64,000 nt of DNA from Macrotis lagotis (lineage: Eukaryota; Chordata; Mammalia; Peramelemorphia; Peramelidae). The position numbers and the translations under genes were made by a program. The notes under the pieces were generated by a model. That model was not told the origin of the DNA. It searched no databases and saw only the letters and a list, made by a program, of their open reading frames with translations. This document shows, piece after piece, positions 45,410-57,035 of this stretch. The stretch covers positions 654,667,522-654,731,521 of the forward strand of contig NC_133666.1 in NCBI RefSeq assembly GCF_037893015.1, in the 5' to 3' direction. Every line of letters begins with the position of its first letter. The stretch's first letter is position 1.

Positions 45410-46129
45410 TTGTTTTAATTGGTATTTCTCTAATCAGAAATGATTTAGAGAATTTTTTAATCTGACTATAGTTAACTTTAATTTCTTCACCTAAAAACTG
45501 CCTATTCATATACTGTGACCATTTATCAGTTGGCTAATGACTTATATTCTTATAAATTTGACTCAGTTCTTTCTATATTTTAGAAATGAGTCTTTTAGCA
45601 GGAAACACTAGCTATGAAAATTGTTTTCCAGCTTTCTGCATTCATTCTAATCGTGGTTGCACTGGTTTCATTTGTGCAAAAACCTTTTAATTTAATATAA
45701 TCAAAATAATGCATTCTGCATTTTATAATGTTCTTTATCTCTTGTTTGTTCATAAACTCATCCCCTCTCCATGGATCTGACAGATAAACTATACCTTATT
45801 CTCCTAAATGGATTGTAGTCTCACTTTTATGTCTAAATCCTGTACCCATTTCAACTTTATCTTGGTATAGGGCATGAGGTATTGGTCTAGATCTAGTTTC
45901 TGCTATACTATTTTCCAGTTTCTCCAGAAGTTTTTGTCAAATAGTGAATTCTTAGCCCAGAAGCTGGAGTGTGGAAGATAGCTGATGCTTAACAAATTGT
46001 TGCTAACTATTCATTGGCCATTTGATTCAACAACCTTTAACAGGCCTACAATATACAAAGCTCTCTGATAGGCCCTGAGACCCTTAAGAAAAACTTAATA
46101 TGGAGCATTCATTCTCTCTCTTTTTTAAT

Positions 46130-46415
46130 AGGTCATACATGTACAATCATGTACAATCATATTAAACATATTTCTACATTAGTCATGTTGTGAAAGAAGA
46201 ATCAGAACAAAAGGGAAATAACCACAAAAAAAGAAAATAGATAAAAAAAACTGAAAATAGTGTGCTTAGATCTATATTCAGACTCCACAGTTCTTTCTCT
46301 GGATGTAAATAGCATTTTCCATCATGAGTCTTCTGGAGTTATCATGGATCATGTATTACTAAGAAAAGCTAAGTCTGTCATAGCTGATATCACACAATAT
46401 TTCTGTTACTAAGTA
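46130..46415 (-). mobile_element. LINE-1 3' UTR fragment
   Basis: ATATTTCTACATTAGTCATGTTGTGAAAGAAGAATCAGAAC, CAGACTCCACAGTTCTTTCTCTGGATGTAAATAGCATTTTCCATCATGAGTC: same layout as the 3' UTR at 44500-44700. Confidence 0.75.
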
Positions 46416-47024
46416 CAGTGATCAAGAACATCTATTCTCAGAGGAAGAAGGAAGGAAGGAAGGAAGTCCTTATTAAACACGCCAAGCTTGCTAAGCTCTG
46501 AGGATAGAGATAAGCAAAAAAAAAAAAAAGAAAAAAAAACAAGCCATCACTTTGACTTAATATTAGAAATTCCTTGTAACTCCTCAATTTCTGTTTGCTA
46601 AACTTTAGCACAGATGTAGATGCTGCCTTTCTAATGAATTTCCAAAGGTTCTTTGGGTCCAGGGATCTCCAGTTAGTCAAGTTCCAAATTCTTTAGATCT
46701 CTAATAAGAATGAATGGAGGAAGATGGGGGAAGGCATAAGAACAAAGACCAGGAGGTAAGGTCATTGTCTCCTCTGGTTCTGGTTTTATTATGTATGTGT
46801 GGTCAACCACAATCCACTCTATGTAATAAATACAAGATTATTTGAGGGAGATAGTATTAAGTACCAGAGGCATCAGGAGAAGTAGAAGATATTATTTGAG
46901 TTGATTCTTGAATAAGGCTAGGAATTCTAAGGAATGAGAAGTACATCTCAGGCAGGAGGACAAATAGTGGAGGAACTTAAAATTCTGAGTTTTAGGAACA
47001 GCTGTTTTAAGAATGACAGTTCAA

Positions 47025-47167
47025 GGGGCAGCTAGGTGGCAAAGTGGATAGAGCGCTGGCCCTGGGGTCAGGAGTACCCGAGTTCAAATCCGGCCTCAGA
47101 CACTTAATAATTACCTAGCTGTGTGACCTTGGGCAAGCCACTTAACCCCATTTGCGTTGAAAAAAAA
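47025..47167 (+). mobile_element. Young tRNA-derived SINE with perfect 16-bp target-site duplication
   Basis: GGGGCAGCTAGGTGGCAAAGTGG, GGAGTACCCGAGTTCAAATCCGG, TTAATAATTACCTAGCTGTGTGACC, CACTTAACCCC and a short A-tail. AAGAATGACAGTTCAA is exact on both sides (47009-47024 and 47168-47183). With an intact A and B box it is a likely recent insertion. Confidence 0.95.
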
Positions 47168-47404
47168 AAGAATGACAGTTCAAATGGAATAGAGTGAGTG
47201 AATTATGTGCAATGAAGTGCTTAGAGAGGAAACATGGTATCTGGGTAGAAGATCAGCACTGGGGCCCAGAAGAGCTGTGGATTCAAGTTCTGTTTCTGAT
47301 ACATACTAGTTTGTGTGACTTTTGGCAAGTCATTCAATCTCTCAATACCTTGGGCAACTCTCTAAGGCTACAGATCACAATGGAAGTCATGGATCGCTTC
47401 CCCA

Positions 47405-48455
47405 CTCTGGCCCTCTAGTCCAATCTCTTCACAGTTATCAAAGTGAATCTTCCTAATGTTACCATGTCATCACTCTACTCAGTACACACCGGTGATTTCC
47501 TTTTCCCTTGAGGATAAAACATAAAACCCTCTGTTTGCCTTTTAAAACGCTTCATGACCTGGCTCTTGGAGATCTTCTGGTGTTCTTACACTGTTCTCCC
47601 CTCTGTAGACTCTGCAGTCTAGGTACTGCTTAACCTAAAATTTTAAAAAAAAACACAACAAAATAAACTCAAACCCTTAAAAATATGATTAAAATAAAAT
47701 GACAGAAAATATAGATTAGACATTTTTAAGTCTCATTCTCTAAACCTCAAGGTGGAAGCCATTAAGAAAGTGAACACCCCTGGACTGGAAAAGAGTTGAA
47801 TTTATACAAAAACAGAGATTAGGGAAAATCATTTACATCTTCTGTGGTCTAACCATGAAAGCTACATATTATCTCTGCCCCAAACTGCTCCTCAAAGACT
47901 ACCATCCTTGTACAATATTATCTTATCTCTTCCTGGCAGGGCATGTCTCCCAGCATCCTGATCATTATCCTCCTGTTTGTAATTAGAATAGGGTAAAATA
48001 CCTAGGAGTCTTAATTTCATACTAATAAGTGAAGACTTAGTACTCTCTAAAGAAATCAATCTTTTTACCAGGATTACAGTTTTGAGAACCTTATATCTTG
48101 ACAGTACACTAGTCTTCTTGAAGTTCTAGATATAAGACACTTCCTTTCCAAACTCCAGGCTTGGAGCATTTTTCCTCTTCATTTCTACCTCTTAGCTTCT
48201 CTGCCTTCCTTTAAATCTCAAATAATCTAACTTTCTTCAGGAAACCTTTCTCAACTCCACTTAGTTACAATATCTTCCCTCTAAGATCATCTCCAATGTA
48301 ACCTGTTTCTATCTTCTTTACCTATGGTGACTTTTATGTTCCATCTGTGAGTCCATCAGACTGTGAGTCCCAGAAACTGTTTTTGCCTTTCTTCGTGGCC
48401 CTAGTGCTTTGCATGGTGTCTGATCCATTGCAGTACTTAATAAATGTTTGAGGCC
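47405..48455 (+). mobile_element. LINE L2 relic in two pieces
   Basis: Piece 1 (47405-47630): CCTAATGTTACCATGTCATCACTCTACTCAGTACAC, AAAACCCTCTGTTTGCC, CTTCATGACCTGGCTC. Piece 2 (48140-48455): CTAACTTTCTTCAGGAAACCTTTC, TATCTTCCCTCTAAGATCATCTCC, CATCAGACTGTGAGTCC, CAGTACTTAATAAATGTTTGAGG. Both follow L2 order; an AT-rich stretch of unknown origin lies between. Confidence 0.7.
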
Positions 48456-48514
48456 ATGACTGCATCAGAAGAGAAAGTTTCCACCAAAAATACCCTGCCA
48501 AAAGTCATAAGTTG

Positions 48515-48665
48515 AAAAGGGAAGAAGGAAGGAGAAGAAGAAGGAGAAGGAGGAGGAGGAGGAGGAGGAGGAGGAGGAGGAGGAGGAGGAAGAAAAAGAA
48601 GAAGAAGAAGAAGAAGGAAGAAGGAGAAAGAGAAGGAGGAGGGAGGAGTAAGAAAAAAGAGTAAG

Positions 48666-48717
<52 letters not shown>

Positions 48718-48747
48718 ATAAAGAGGAAGAGAGGAAGGGAGGAAAAA
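48515..48747. repeat. Purine tract: (GGA)n, (GAA)n and (GA)n
   Basis: GGA units at about 48547-48589, GAA units at about 48594-48620 and about 22 GA units at 48673-48716, within about 230 bp of almost pure purine. Open frames on either strand here are artefacts. Confidence 0.95.
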
Positions 48748-48788
48748 TTCTAAGTCTAAAACCATTGTGTGAGGGAGCCCCCAATCCT

Positions 48789-48992
48789 AAGCAGCTAGGT
48801 GGCTTGTGAAAACACTGTGATCAAGGAAGACCTGAGTCTGGTCTCAGACCCTAGTATCTGCATGATCCTGGGCAAGTTGACCTCTGTTTACCTCAGTTAC
48901 CTCTTCCATAAAATGGGGATAATAATCTCCCAGGGTTGCTGTGAGGATAAAATGAGATAATAATTGTAAAATAAGTGCTTTATAAATCCTAG
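48789..48992 (+). mobile_element. CORE-SINE relic with tRNA-like head
   Basis: AGCAGCTAGGTGGC head, GGCAAGTTGACC, CCTCAGTTACCTCTTCCATAAAATGGGGATAATAATC, GGTTGCTGTGAGGATAAAATGAGATAATAATTGTAAA. MIR-like core and 3' end. Confidence 0.7.
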
Positions 48993-49849
48993 TTTCTACC
49001 ATTGCTGTTGCTGCTACTGCTTTTCCTGCTATTCCTATTACTACTAGTACTAGTAGCTACCACTGCTCCTACTATAGTCAGAGAAGAGGCATCAACTACA
49101 GGACAAATTAGAAGTCCAGCTGGTCACCATAATGGTCAGAGTTCCTTCCAGGGAATGCTGGCGAGGCCTCCTAATGAAGGGGTGGAAGCTTAGAGGAATT
49201 GAGAGGAAAAAAAACAGGAAAGAAGGAAGGAAACCACAACACATTCATAACAAATCTATTCAGGGTCAGCAACTTCTGCAGGCTTAGTCAATAACCTACC
49301 CTGAGCTCCAGGTCTGGGCTTCTGGCTTTGGATCTTTCTCCTTGTCCTGGCCTTGGAAATATCATTCTAACTTCTCCCTCCCCTTTCTCCTTGCTTTGAA
49401 AATCTGACATAAAACTATCTCTCAGGTTGGACTTCAAGGGGAAGTGCCCTGCTCTCCAGGATGTCAAATTAAAGCCTAAAACAGAAGATCTGGATTTTAA
49501 CATTGACTCTGATACTAATTAATTAGGGTTTAGACTAGTTTCTTCTTGGAGCCTTAGTTTTTCCACCCACAATCTCCTTTCAGAGGAATGACTTTTGCAA
49601 CGAAGAATGAACTTTCTAATGGGACAGAGAGGCTAAGTAAATATGGGAGAATAAAAAATATTGGATTTGGAATTGGATGGCCTGGTTTCAATTTATCATC
49701 AGTTTGACCTTGTCAAAGTAACTTCTACTCTGGGTCTCATTTTCTCCTTCTATAAAAGGAAGGGAATTCATCTAGATAGGAAATATTCAAATTCTTTGGC
49801 AGAGTGAGGAGGGGGCAGAAATAATCTCTTTGCTGGAAAAGGGAGCAAT

Positions 49850-50420
49850 CATGGATAGTTCCTCCTGTGTCACCTCAGAAAGGTTTTCCCTGGGGCTTAG
49901 ATATTCACTCCCCCTTTCCTTGGGGAAGTTGCTGGAATAATTGGAGGGGAGAGGACAGCTCATATTCTGTGGCCTCCATGCCCAAATTATCTAGCTCATA
50001 ACCAGAGGGCTAGTTGACCTGCCCTGACACTTCCCTTGACCACAGGAAGGCCCAACTTAGGAACCTGAGCTGAGCAGAAGCGAGAACCAACATCTCAAAA
50101 TAAATTCAGGTCATATTATCTCCTCCACCATCTCCCCCTCCCCTAAAATAGTTTCTGCAGGGTCAGACTAGCGTGAGGTTCCAGGGGCCTTGCTCTGCTC
50201 CCCAGTTGGGGCCATGAGGAGGAAACTGGGAGCCTGTCCCTTTCTGACTGAACCCTCAGCTTGTGACTTATAAAGATGTGGATGGGCTGTGGTTGTGCAA
50301 AGAACTGGGGAGAGGCCAAATGTAATTAGATTTTCACCCTTGCCCTCCTGAAACGGGAGTCTACAGTACAAACTTGCTGGAATATCCCATATCTCAGGAG
50401 AGGCATATCAGAGAAGGGTA
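49850..50420. other. Low-repeat segment, possible regulatory island
   Basis: About 570 bp without recognised repeats, of higher GC than the flanks. It includes ACCACAGGAAG at 50039-50049, adjacent RUNX (ACCACA) and ETS (GGAAG) half-sites. No exon is supported. A T-cell enhancer is one possibility, given ZAP70 upstream, but this is speculation from a single motif. Confidence 0.3.
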
Positions 50421-50519
50421 GCCATTGTGCAAGGGAAAAACTTGATGCTGAGAGAATTTAATACTCCTCGGGAGATTCAAGGAAAACTGAGAAATGAGGA
50501 TCTGCTTGAGCTTGATTTT

Positions 50520-50865
50520 GATGGTGGGCAAGAAACATTGAACTTGGATTTAGGAAGACTCATCTTCATGAGTTCAAATCCAGCCTCAGATACTAGCCAT
50601 ATGAGCAAGTCATTTAGCCCTCTTTGTCTCAGTTTCCTCATCTGCAAAATGATGTGAAGAAGGAAATGGTGAATGGGGTTTTTTTGGTAAGGTAATGGGG
50701 TTAAGTGACTTGCTCAAGGTCATACAGCTAAGTGTCTGAGACTCAGGTCCTCCAGATTCCAGGATCAGTGCTCTATTCACTGTGCCACCTAGCTGCCCCC
50801 CCCAATATCTTTGCCCCAAAACCCCAAAGGGTTTAGGAAGAGATGGAAATAACCATAACAACCAC
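50520..50865 (+). mobile_element. Long-form SINE interrupted by a second SINE
   Basis: The outer element starts near TTGGATTTAGGAAGACTCATC, continues GAGTTCAAATCCAGCCTCAG, CAGTTTCCTCATCTGCAAAATGATG, and resumes after the insert with AATATCTTTGCCCCAAAACCCCAAAGGG. The insert is a minus-strand copy of the short SINE at about 50678-50803 (GGTAAGGTAATGGGGTTAAGT to TTCACTGTGCCACCTAGC). Confidence 0.82.
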
Positions 50866-51029
50866 ATAAAAGTAAAAAGATTTTAACAAATGGAGGCATG
50901 GGGGGAATATTCAAGGCAAAGAATGACAAGGAGCCTAGTTTGGCCAGAATATTTAGAAGGCATAATGAAATTAGATTTTAAGGAGTCTTGAATGACAAAC
51001 TAAATTGTTTGTATTTTATACTATATTCT

Positions 51030-51290
51030 AGGGTTCTTAATCTAGGATCTATGAACTTTGATGGGGAAACTATATCTTTTTTTTTTAGTTTTTGCAAGGC
51101 AATGGGGTTAAGTGGCTTGCCCAAGGCCACACAACTAGGTAATTATTAAGTGTCTGAGGCCAAAACTATATCTTTATTTCAATATTATTACCTTCTTTTA
51201 ATATTATACACTTCATTTATTTTCACATTTTAAAAACCATTCTGAAAAGGAATCCATAGATTTCATCAGAATGTCCAAAGGATCCAGTGA
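51030..51290. mobile_element. Old repeat split by a 5'-truncated SINE
   Basis: Flanks (TAGGGTTCTTAATCTAGGATCTATGAAC and GGAATCCATAGATTTCATCAG) form an old DNA-transposon-like unit. At 51080-51162 a short minus-strand SINE piece is inserted, with AAACTATATCTTT duplicated at 51067-51079 and 51163-51175. Confidence 0.65.
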
Positions 51291-51696
51291 TCAAGGAAGG
51301 GACATAATTACATCTGTGTATTAGGATAGTTAATTTGGGGACTATGGAACAGTAGATTTGGAAAAGGGAGAGATGAGAGGGAGGGAGACCAAATAGGAGT
51401 GAGAGCTGCCAGATGCCAGGCTCTTCTCTCAGTCCCCAGAGAATTTTTGAATGACTGTCTTGCCTAGTCCCCCAGGCAGTGTACTCCAAGGGCAGAGAGG
51501 TGAATGGGGACAGTTGAGGGTGAGGGATTAGGAAACAGGGCTCCAGAGGTTTTCAATTAGCCTGCCCCTCCCAGTTCCTGCTGATCTCTATGTGGCCATT
51601 GGTGTCAGGGCTGGGTGGTGGGGAGAACCTAGGCACAGGATTAACATGGAATGGATGTTGCTTTTCCCTCTGTGATGTGGGCCAGACCCGGCCCTA

Positions 51697-51709
51697 GCAG
51701 TAGAGGGCA
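51697..51709 (+). promoter_or_regulatory. CTCF-like binding site
   Basis: GCAGTAGAGGGCA agrees with CCASYAGRKGGCR at 12 of 13 positions (the first differs) and continues with C. It is forward on the plus strand, in a low-repeat, GC-richer stretch of about 51540-51960. Confidence 0.45.
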
Positions 51710-52864
51710 CAGGGGTGGCACTGCCTACAAACCTCGGTCACTAATGATGAGGAGCCCTGTCCAATCCCTGATCTGGCCTCCTGAATAGGCCCTTAAGCTG
51801 CTTCCTCTCCTGTGTTCTCTGGGAATGTGGATCCAACGAAGTGTTGGGCCTTTGGGGGAGGGGGAGGCAGAAGGAGGCAAAACCTAACCAGAGGACAATG
51901 TTCACTGGGACAACTTGATAGGACAAAGGAGATTTTGGGCAGGGAAGTTTTCTAGGGAGAAGGTCAAGGCTCGAGTTAGAACTGGTTGGAGCCAGAACTA
52001 TAACTAGGGATTCAAATATTGAAGGAAAATTCAGTAGAATGGGGCGGGGGTCTTCGTTCTGACTACTCTTTTGTGTGGTTGAGTTATACTGGAGATGGAG
52101 ATCATGGACTATGAATGAGGTATGGGACTTTTTGGAGAGGAGGCAGAATGAATAAAAGGAGCATAGATAATAGCAACAAGACTATGAATAGTGTGGAGTG
52201 AATGCATGGAACGGAAGAAAGAGGTTGCTAAGTTAGGTTGGTCAGGTCTAAAGGTGGCAAAGGAGATTACAAAGTATGACAAATTTGCCCAATTCTCTTC
52301 CTGGCCCAGTGTTTAAGGAGAAGGGGAAGCCAATAGTGGTGGTTTCTTCCGGAGAAAGAGTTTGGTTAAGCACCACAAGATAGAACAAATATGAGAGGAA
52401 GAGGTCTGAGATGAAGAGAAAGAAGGAATCCAGAGGGTACAGTGGAGTGAGAGGGCAAGAGGAACTAGGGAGCATTGGGCTGAGTTTAATATGTTGGAGG
52501 AAGGGACCCTTCTCAGCTATGTTTCCCTACCTCTGATTCCATGGTCTAATGATTCCCCACCCTCCAGACAAAGAAATTGTAGACTGGACATCCCCAGAAA
52601 TTCTGACAGGTCTGGGGTTGTAGCTGGGCAGTGTGATCTTCACCTGGCGCACCACCCCTTGCTCCAATCTAGAAATGTTGTGGTATTTCTTCAGAATTAT
52701 CTATCTAGATGGATAAGATCCTCAACTGATAGATTCCTTCTTTCTGGTCCCTAAAAAAGTAAGACTTGGTCAAAATTTGAGTTAGGGTTAGGATTTAGAT
52801 TAGGTTTAGGTGTGGAAATATCAAGAAACCTCTATTGCACATGTTCACACCAAGACACATATTT

Positions 52865-52990
52865 CTGTCTGAACTATGTTATAGTATTCTGAGCGTGTAT
52901 TGGTCTGATCAGCCACAATCAGGCGCACTGTATCTTGGCTTTGATATCTTAATATCATTTTGGTCTTCTTCAAGCACTAAGGACAGGGTT
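52865..52990 (+). mobile_element. SINE tail, second marsupial family
   Basis: TATTCTGAGCGTGTATTGGTCTGATCAGCCACAATCAGGCGCACTG and ATATCATTTTGGTCTTCTTCAAGCAC parallel the copy at 2545-2665. A short TTAGGG-like phrase precedes it at 52780-52812. Confidence 0.5.
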
Positions 52991-53283
52991 AGGATTAGGG
53001 CCTGGATGAGGGCCAAGGAAAGGAAATGACAACCAATTAACAAAAATTTACTAGGTGAATGCACTGTGATAGGTAAATGCATTTACTAAGTTGAATGAAT
53101 TGTGCTAAATGTTGTTTTACAAAGTCAAAAACAAAACTACCCCTGCTCTCATGAACTTTACAATCTTAACTGGTACTTCTAAAAGGATGTGCAGAAGAGA
53201 TACAAAATGAGAGAGCTAAAGTGGGTAGGTGTTGGGGGAGGCAGGGAGGACTCTAGTAAGTAGATCAAGAAAAGTTTCATGGA

Positions 53284-53421
53284 AGGGGGCAGCTAGATGA
53301 TGCAGTGGATAGAGAACTGATCCTGGAGTCAGGAGGACCTGTGTTCAAATCTGAACTCAGATACTTAATAATTACCTAGCCGTGTGACCTTGGGCAAGCC
53401 ACTTAATCCCATAGCCTTGCA
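53284..53421 (+). mobile_element. tRNA-derived SINE with 14-bp target-site duplication
   Basis: GGGGGCAGCTAGATGATGCAGTGG, GTGTTCAAATCTGAACTC, TTAATAATTACCTAGCCGTG, CACTTAATCCC. AAAAGTTTCATGGA flanks it exactly (53270-53283 and 53422-53435). A second, older SINE fragment follows at 53436-53525. Confidence 0.92.
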
Positions 53422-53529
53422 AAAAGTTTCATGGAGAAGTTAGGTGTATCAGTGGATGGAGTTCAAATCTGGCCTCAGCCACTTGATACTATCTGTGTGG
53501 TCTTTGGCAAGTCACTTACCCCATTGGGG

Positions 53530-53770
53530 CTAGGTTGAAAAGGATTTTAAATGTCACACCGAAAATTTGTATTTGATCCTAAAATTAAGTGGGAGCCACT
53601 AGGGGGTTCTTGAATAAGGGAGTGAATCCACCTGATCAAATCTGTGCTTTAAGAAAGTCACTTTGGCAACTGTGCAGAGGCTTGGAGTGGAGAAAGGAGA
53701 GACTAAAGTGGCATTGTATTTATGAGAAATCTAAGTAGATTCTTCACTAAGGGATGGGGTGAGGAATTTT
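53530..53770 (-). mobile_element. LINE L2-like relic
   Basis: GGTTGAAAAGGATTTTAAATG, GAAAATTTGTATTTGATCC, GGGAGCCACTAGGGGGTTCTTG, GTCACTTTGGCAACTGTGCAGAGG: same reverse-orientation text as 42060-42200. Confidence 0.55.
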
Positions 53771-54879
53771 TTAACACAACCTCACGAAGGCTATCCTGTA
53801 ATGGATGAAGGTCAGAAAGAAGATGCTAGAGGTCTGGGGTATTTTCTCCTTTCCTGAAGTCTATGGCAATTGGGAGATCAGTCCAGTACCTTTGCTGAGA
53901 AAAACCCAAATGGTGAAGTCTTCAGACAAGACTGAAACTCCTGAACAACAAAAGAGGTCTATGGCACTCTCTCTGACCGCCATCTTCCGAGTCTCCATTT
54001 TCTCTTTTCAGCAGGCCTCTACTTGGATCCAACGACCAGAACCCCTGACTCCAAATTCATTCTCTGTCCTATTTGCACTCACTTCATTCACTCTTCCCTT
54101 CCCCCACAGAAGAGCAGTAGCCCCAACTCCTGACTCAATTGAGTCCTCACATGCCAAAATCAATGAGAAAAACATTTTTTGTGGGTACAAAACTACGCCC
54201 TACCTTGGCTGATGATGTCAGTACCGAACCACAAGGGCTCCAACTGGAAATCTCAGGGAGCAAAAATACTGATTGAGCCAGTGTTCTCACAAGGAACTTG
54301 ATTTTCTTTCCCTTGTCTCACTGTCCTCTCTGGGGATGGAAGAGGAAAGAGGAAAAAAGAATGGAGGAGTTAGGGATGGGAAAGGAGAAAGGTTTGATGG
54401 AAAGATGAGGGTAGAAAAGAGAAAAGGAGATTCATCTTGAATCCAATACTCAGTTCTGGTCAATGAGCAAAATCAAAATTGATAAGACATTCTTAGAACT
54501 AAAAGGGATCTCAGATCCATTCACCCCACCCTGTCCTTATTTGGAAAGTTCCTCTACAATTTCTGTGATCACCAGTCTCTGCTTGAATACTTCCATTGAA
54601 AGGAAACTCATCACCTAACTGAAGTAATCTTAATTTCATTGTTAAATAACTAGTTACTGGGATTGAATTGAAATCTGCTTGCCTGTCACTTCACCCTACT
54701 AGACCTGGTTCTTCCTTCTGAAAAAGTCTAACTTTTCTTCTCAATGAGAGCCTTTAAAATATTTGAAAACTTCATGCCTTTTCCATAAGTCTCCTTTTCT
54801 GCAATCAGAATAATCCCAGGTCTTCAGTTGATCAATCAATTAATCACCTAATCCACAAACTTTTATCAAATACTTACAA

Positions 54880-56200
54880 TGTCTCAGGAACTGTTCTAGA
54901 TACTAGAAATATATGAACAAAAGTGAGACAGCCCCTGCCTTCAAAGAGCTTATTCTCCTTAGGAAAAACATCATGTTCACAGATGAATAAATGAAAGGTA
55001 TCCACTAGATAGATAGATAGCAAAGGTTTGGAGGATAGAAAAGGGAATAGTAAGAACAAATCGGAAAAGGTCTTGTATAGCAGAGGTATTAAACTGAGTC
55101 TTGAAGGGAGTTAGAGATTCTAGGAGTTCTAGGTAAGAAAGGAGAACCTTCCAGGAATAGAAGCTATATAAAAGCCTGAAAGTGGGAGATAGATTGTCAG
55201 ATAGGGAACCAGCAAATAGGCTGACTTGCTTAGCACACAGAGGTGGGAATACTGGTTTGTTCGTTCGTTTGTTTTTTTAGTTTTTGCAAGACAATGGGGT
55301 TAAGTGGCTTGCTCAAGGCCACATGGCTAGGTAATCATTAAGTGTCTGAAGCTGGATTTGAACTCAGGTACTCCTGACTCCAGGGCTGGTGCTCTATCCA
55401 CTGCACCACCTAGCCACCCCCAGAATACTGTTTAATGAACCTGGAAAGGTAGAGACGGAGTCAGATTGTGAAGGGCTTTTTCTTTTGCCAACAAAGGAGT
55501 TTGTATTTTATCCTAGAGGCAAAAGGAAATCACTGATATTACTGCAGCAAAAGAGGGATGTGGTCAGATTTATGCTTAGAAATATCATTTTTGGCAGCTG
55601 TTCACAGGATGGCCTGAAGAGATAAGGTACAAGAATGCCAATTAGAATACAACAGATGAGAAAACTGAGACAAACAGGATTAAATGACTTTCTTAGGGTC
55701 ACACAGGTAAGTAAGTGTCTGAAGTCAGAGTTGAATTCACAAAGATGGTTCTTCCTGACTCCAGGCCCTAGCTACCATTACAACTAGCTACCCCAGCAAG
55801 AGTCTAGGTGAGAGGTATTGAGAGTTTGAACTAAATGACTGTGGTATGAATAGAGAGCCAGGAAAAGATATGAAAAATGCTGAGAGTTTAGAATTGACAC
55901 GACTTGAAAACTGATTAAATGTTCGGTATGAGAGAGAGCAAAGAGTTAAGGCCAGCCCTCATCAGAAATATGGGAATTAGAAAGGAGGATGAACTGAGGA
56001 GAAAAGATAACAAATTCAATTTTGGACATGTTGGATCTGAAATACCTCTATTACATCCTCTTGGATGTCATAAGGCACTTTGGAGACACAAGCCTGGAAC
56101 TCAGGAGGCAGGTGAGACCTAAAAAAATGTAGATTTAGGAGAGAAGTATAGAGATCCAAGTTGAATCCATGGGACCTGATGATAGGGAGAGTAAAAGAGG
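54880..56200 (-). mobile_element. LINE L2-like relic with SINE insertions
   Basis: TCAAAGAGCTTATTCTCC, GAAGGGCTTTTTCTTTTGCC, GGAGTTTGTATTTTATCC, and CAATTTTGGACATGTTGGATCTGAAATACC are reverse L2-type phrases. A SINE with flanking duplication splits it at 55259-55422 and an older one at 55650-55797. Confidence 0.55.
55259..55422 (-). mobile_element. tRNA-derived SINE with target-site duplication
   Basis: GTTCGTTCGTTTGTTTTTTTAG tail, then GCAAGACAATGGGGTTAAGT, AATCATTAAGTGTCTGAAG, GGATTTGAACTCAGG, head TATCCACTGCACCACCTAGC. GAATACTG(G)TTT flanks it at 55247-55258 and 55423-55433. Confidence 0.88.
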
Positions 56201-56434
56201 TGAGAGTCCTGGATATCATTCTGGGGCTATATCTTTGCATGGGGTAATGGGATGACAATCCTGCTATGGATCCTAGGAAGGATTGGTCCAATAAATAGAA
56301 AGGGAACTATGATGGAGCTGTGCTATAAAAACACTGGTAAGAGAAAGTGTTCAATGGTGTCACATGTTTTAGAGAGAGGTCAAGATCTTTGAGAACTGAG
56401 AAGGCCATTGGATTTGGCAATAAAAAGATCAGTG

Positions 56435-56680
56435 ATAATTACAGAAAGAGAGAGACAGAGACAAAGACACAGAGATAGAGACAGAGCAGAGAGACAGAAA
56501 GAGACAAAGACAACAGAGATAACACAGAGAAAGAAACACACAGCGACAGAAACAGAGACACACACATAGAGAAAGGGAGAGGCACACAGAGTCAGGGACA
56601 GAGACAGAGAGATAAAAAGAGACATGCAGAGAGAGCCAGAAAGAGACAGAGAGAGCAGTTTCAGACAAGTGATAGGGACA
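56435..56680. repeat. Imperfect (GACAGA)n array
   Basis: About 245 bp of AGAGACAGAGACA-like units on the plus strand, with CACA interruptions. Confidence 0.88.
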
Positions 56681-56760
56681 GATAACAGTTTTGCAAGAGG
56701 CTGAGAAAGGAGTGGGAGGTGAGAAAATAGAAGCAATGAGCATACACAGATTTGTGTCTT

Positions 56761-56885
56761 CTCTCTTTCCTTCCTTCCTTCCTTCCTTCCTTCCTTCCTT
56801 CCTTCCTTCCTTCCTTCCTTCCTTCCTTCCTTCCTCCTTCCCTCCCTCTCTGCCTTCCTTCCTTTCCTTCCTTCCTTCTCTCTTT

Positions 56886-56959
<74 letters not shown>

Positions 56960-57035
56960 TTCCTTCCTTTCTTTCTTTCCTTCCTTCCTTCCTTCCTTCC
57001 TTTCTTTCTTTCTTCCTTCCTTCCTTCCTTCCTTC

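Larger units (their letters stand above)
44360..45967 (-). mobile_element. LINE-1 3' part (ORF2 C-terminus and 3' UTR)
   Basis: The minus strand at 45005-45214 still encodes LMHCWWSCELIQSFWRAIW and ILFDPTMPL, the conserved C-terminal HCWW...W...FDPxIPL block of L1 ORF2. Rightward, plus-strand text (AGCTTTCTGCATTC, AACCTTTTAATTTAATATAATC, GGTATAGGGCATGAGG) continues ORF2 in reverse. Leftward lies the 3' UTR. An inverted copy of the 3' UTR is inserted at 45211-45409. Dead copy. Confidence 0.88.

Noticed and set aside
47025..47110. A tRNA gene suggested by A and B boxes
   Set aside because: No cloverleaf can be drawn and the flanking duplication and A-tail show it is a SINE head; the same applies to the other SINE copies.
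48437..48784. Open frames with poly-Leu, poly-Pro and poly-Ser
   Set aside because: Produced by the GGA/GAA/GA purine tract.
52780..52812. Interstitial telomere-like TTAGGG phrases
   Set aside because: Only one exact TTAGGG and a few variants (GATTTAG, GGTTTAGG) occur; too short and irregular to be a telomeric relic.
53598..53612. CTCF-like CCACTAGGGGGTT
   Set aside because: One mismatch at an invariant C, and it lies inside an old L2-type repeat that occurs elsewhere.
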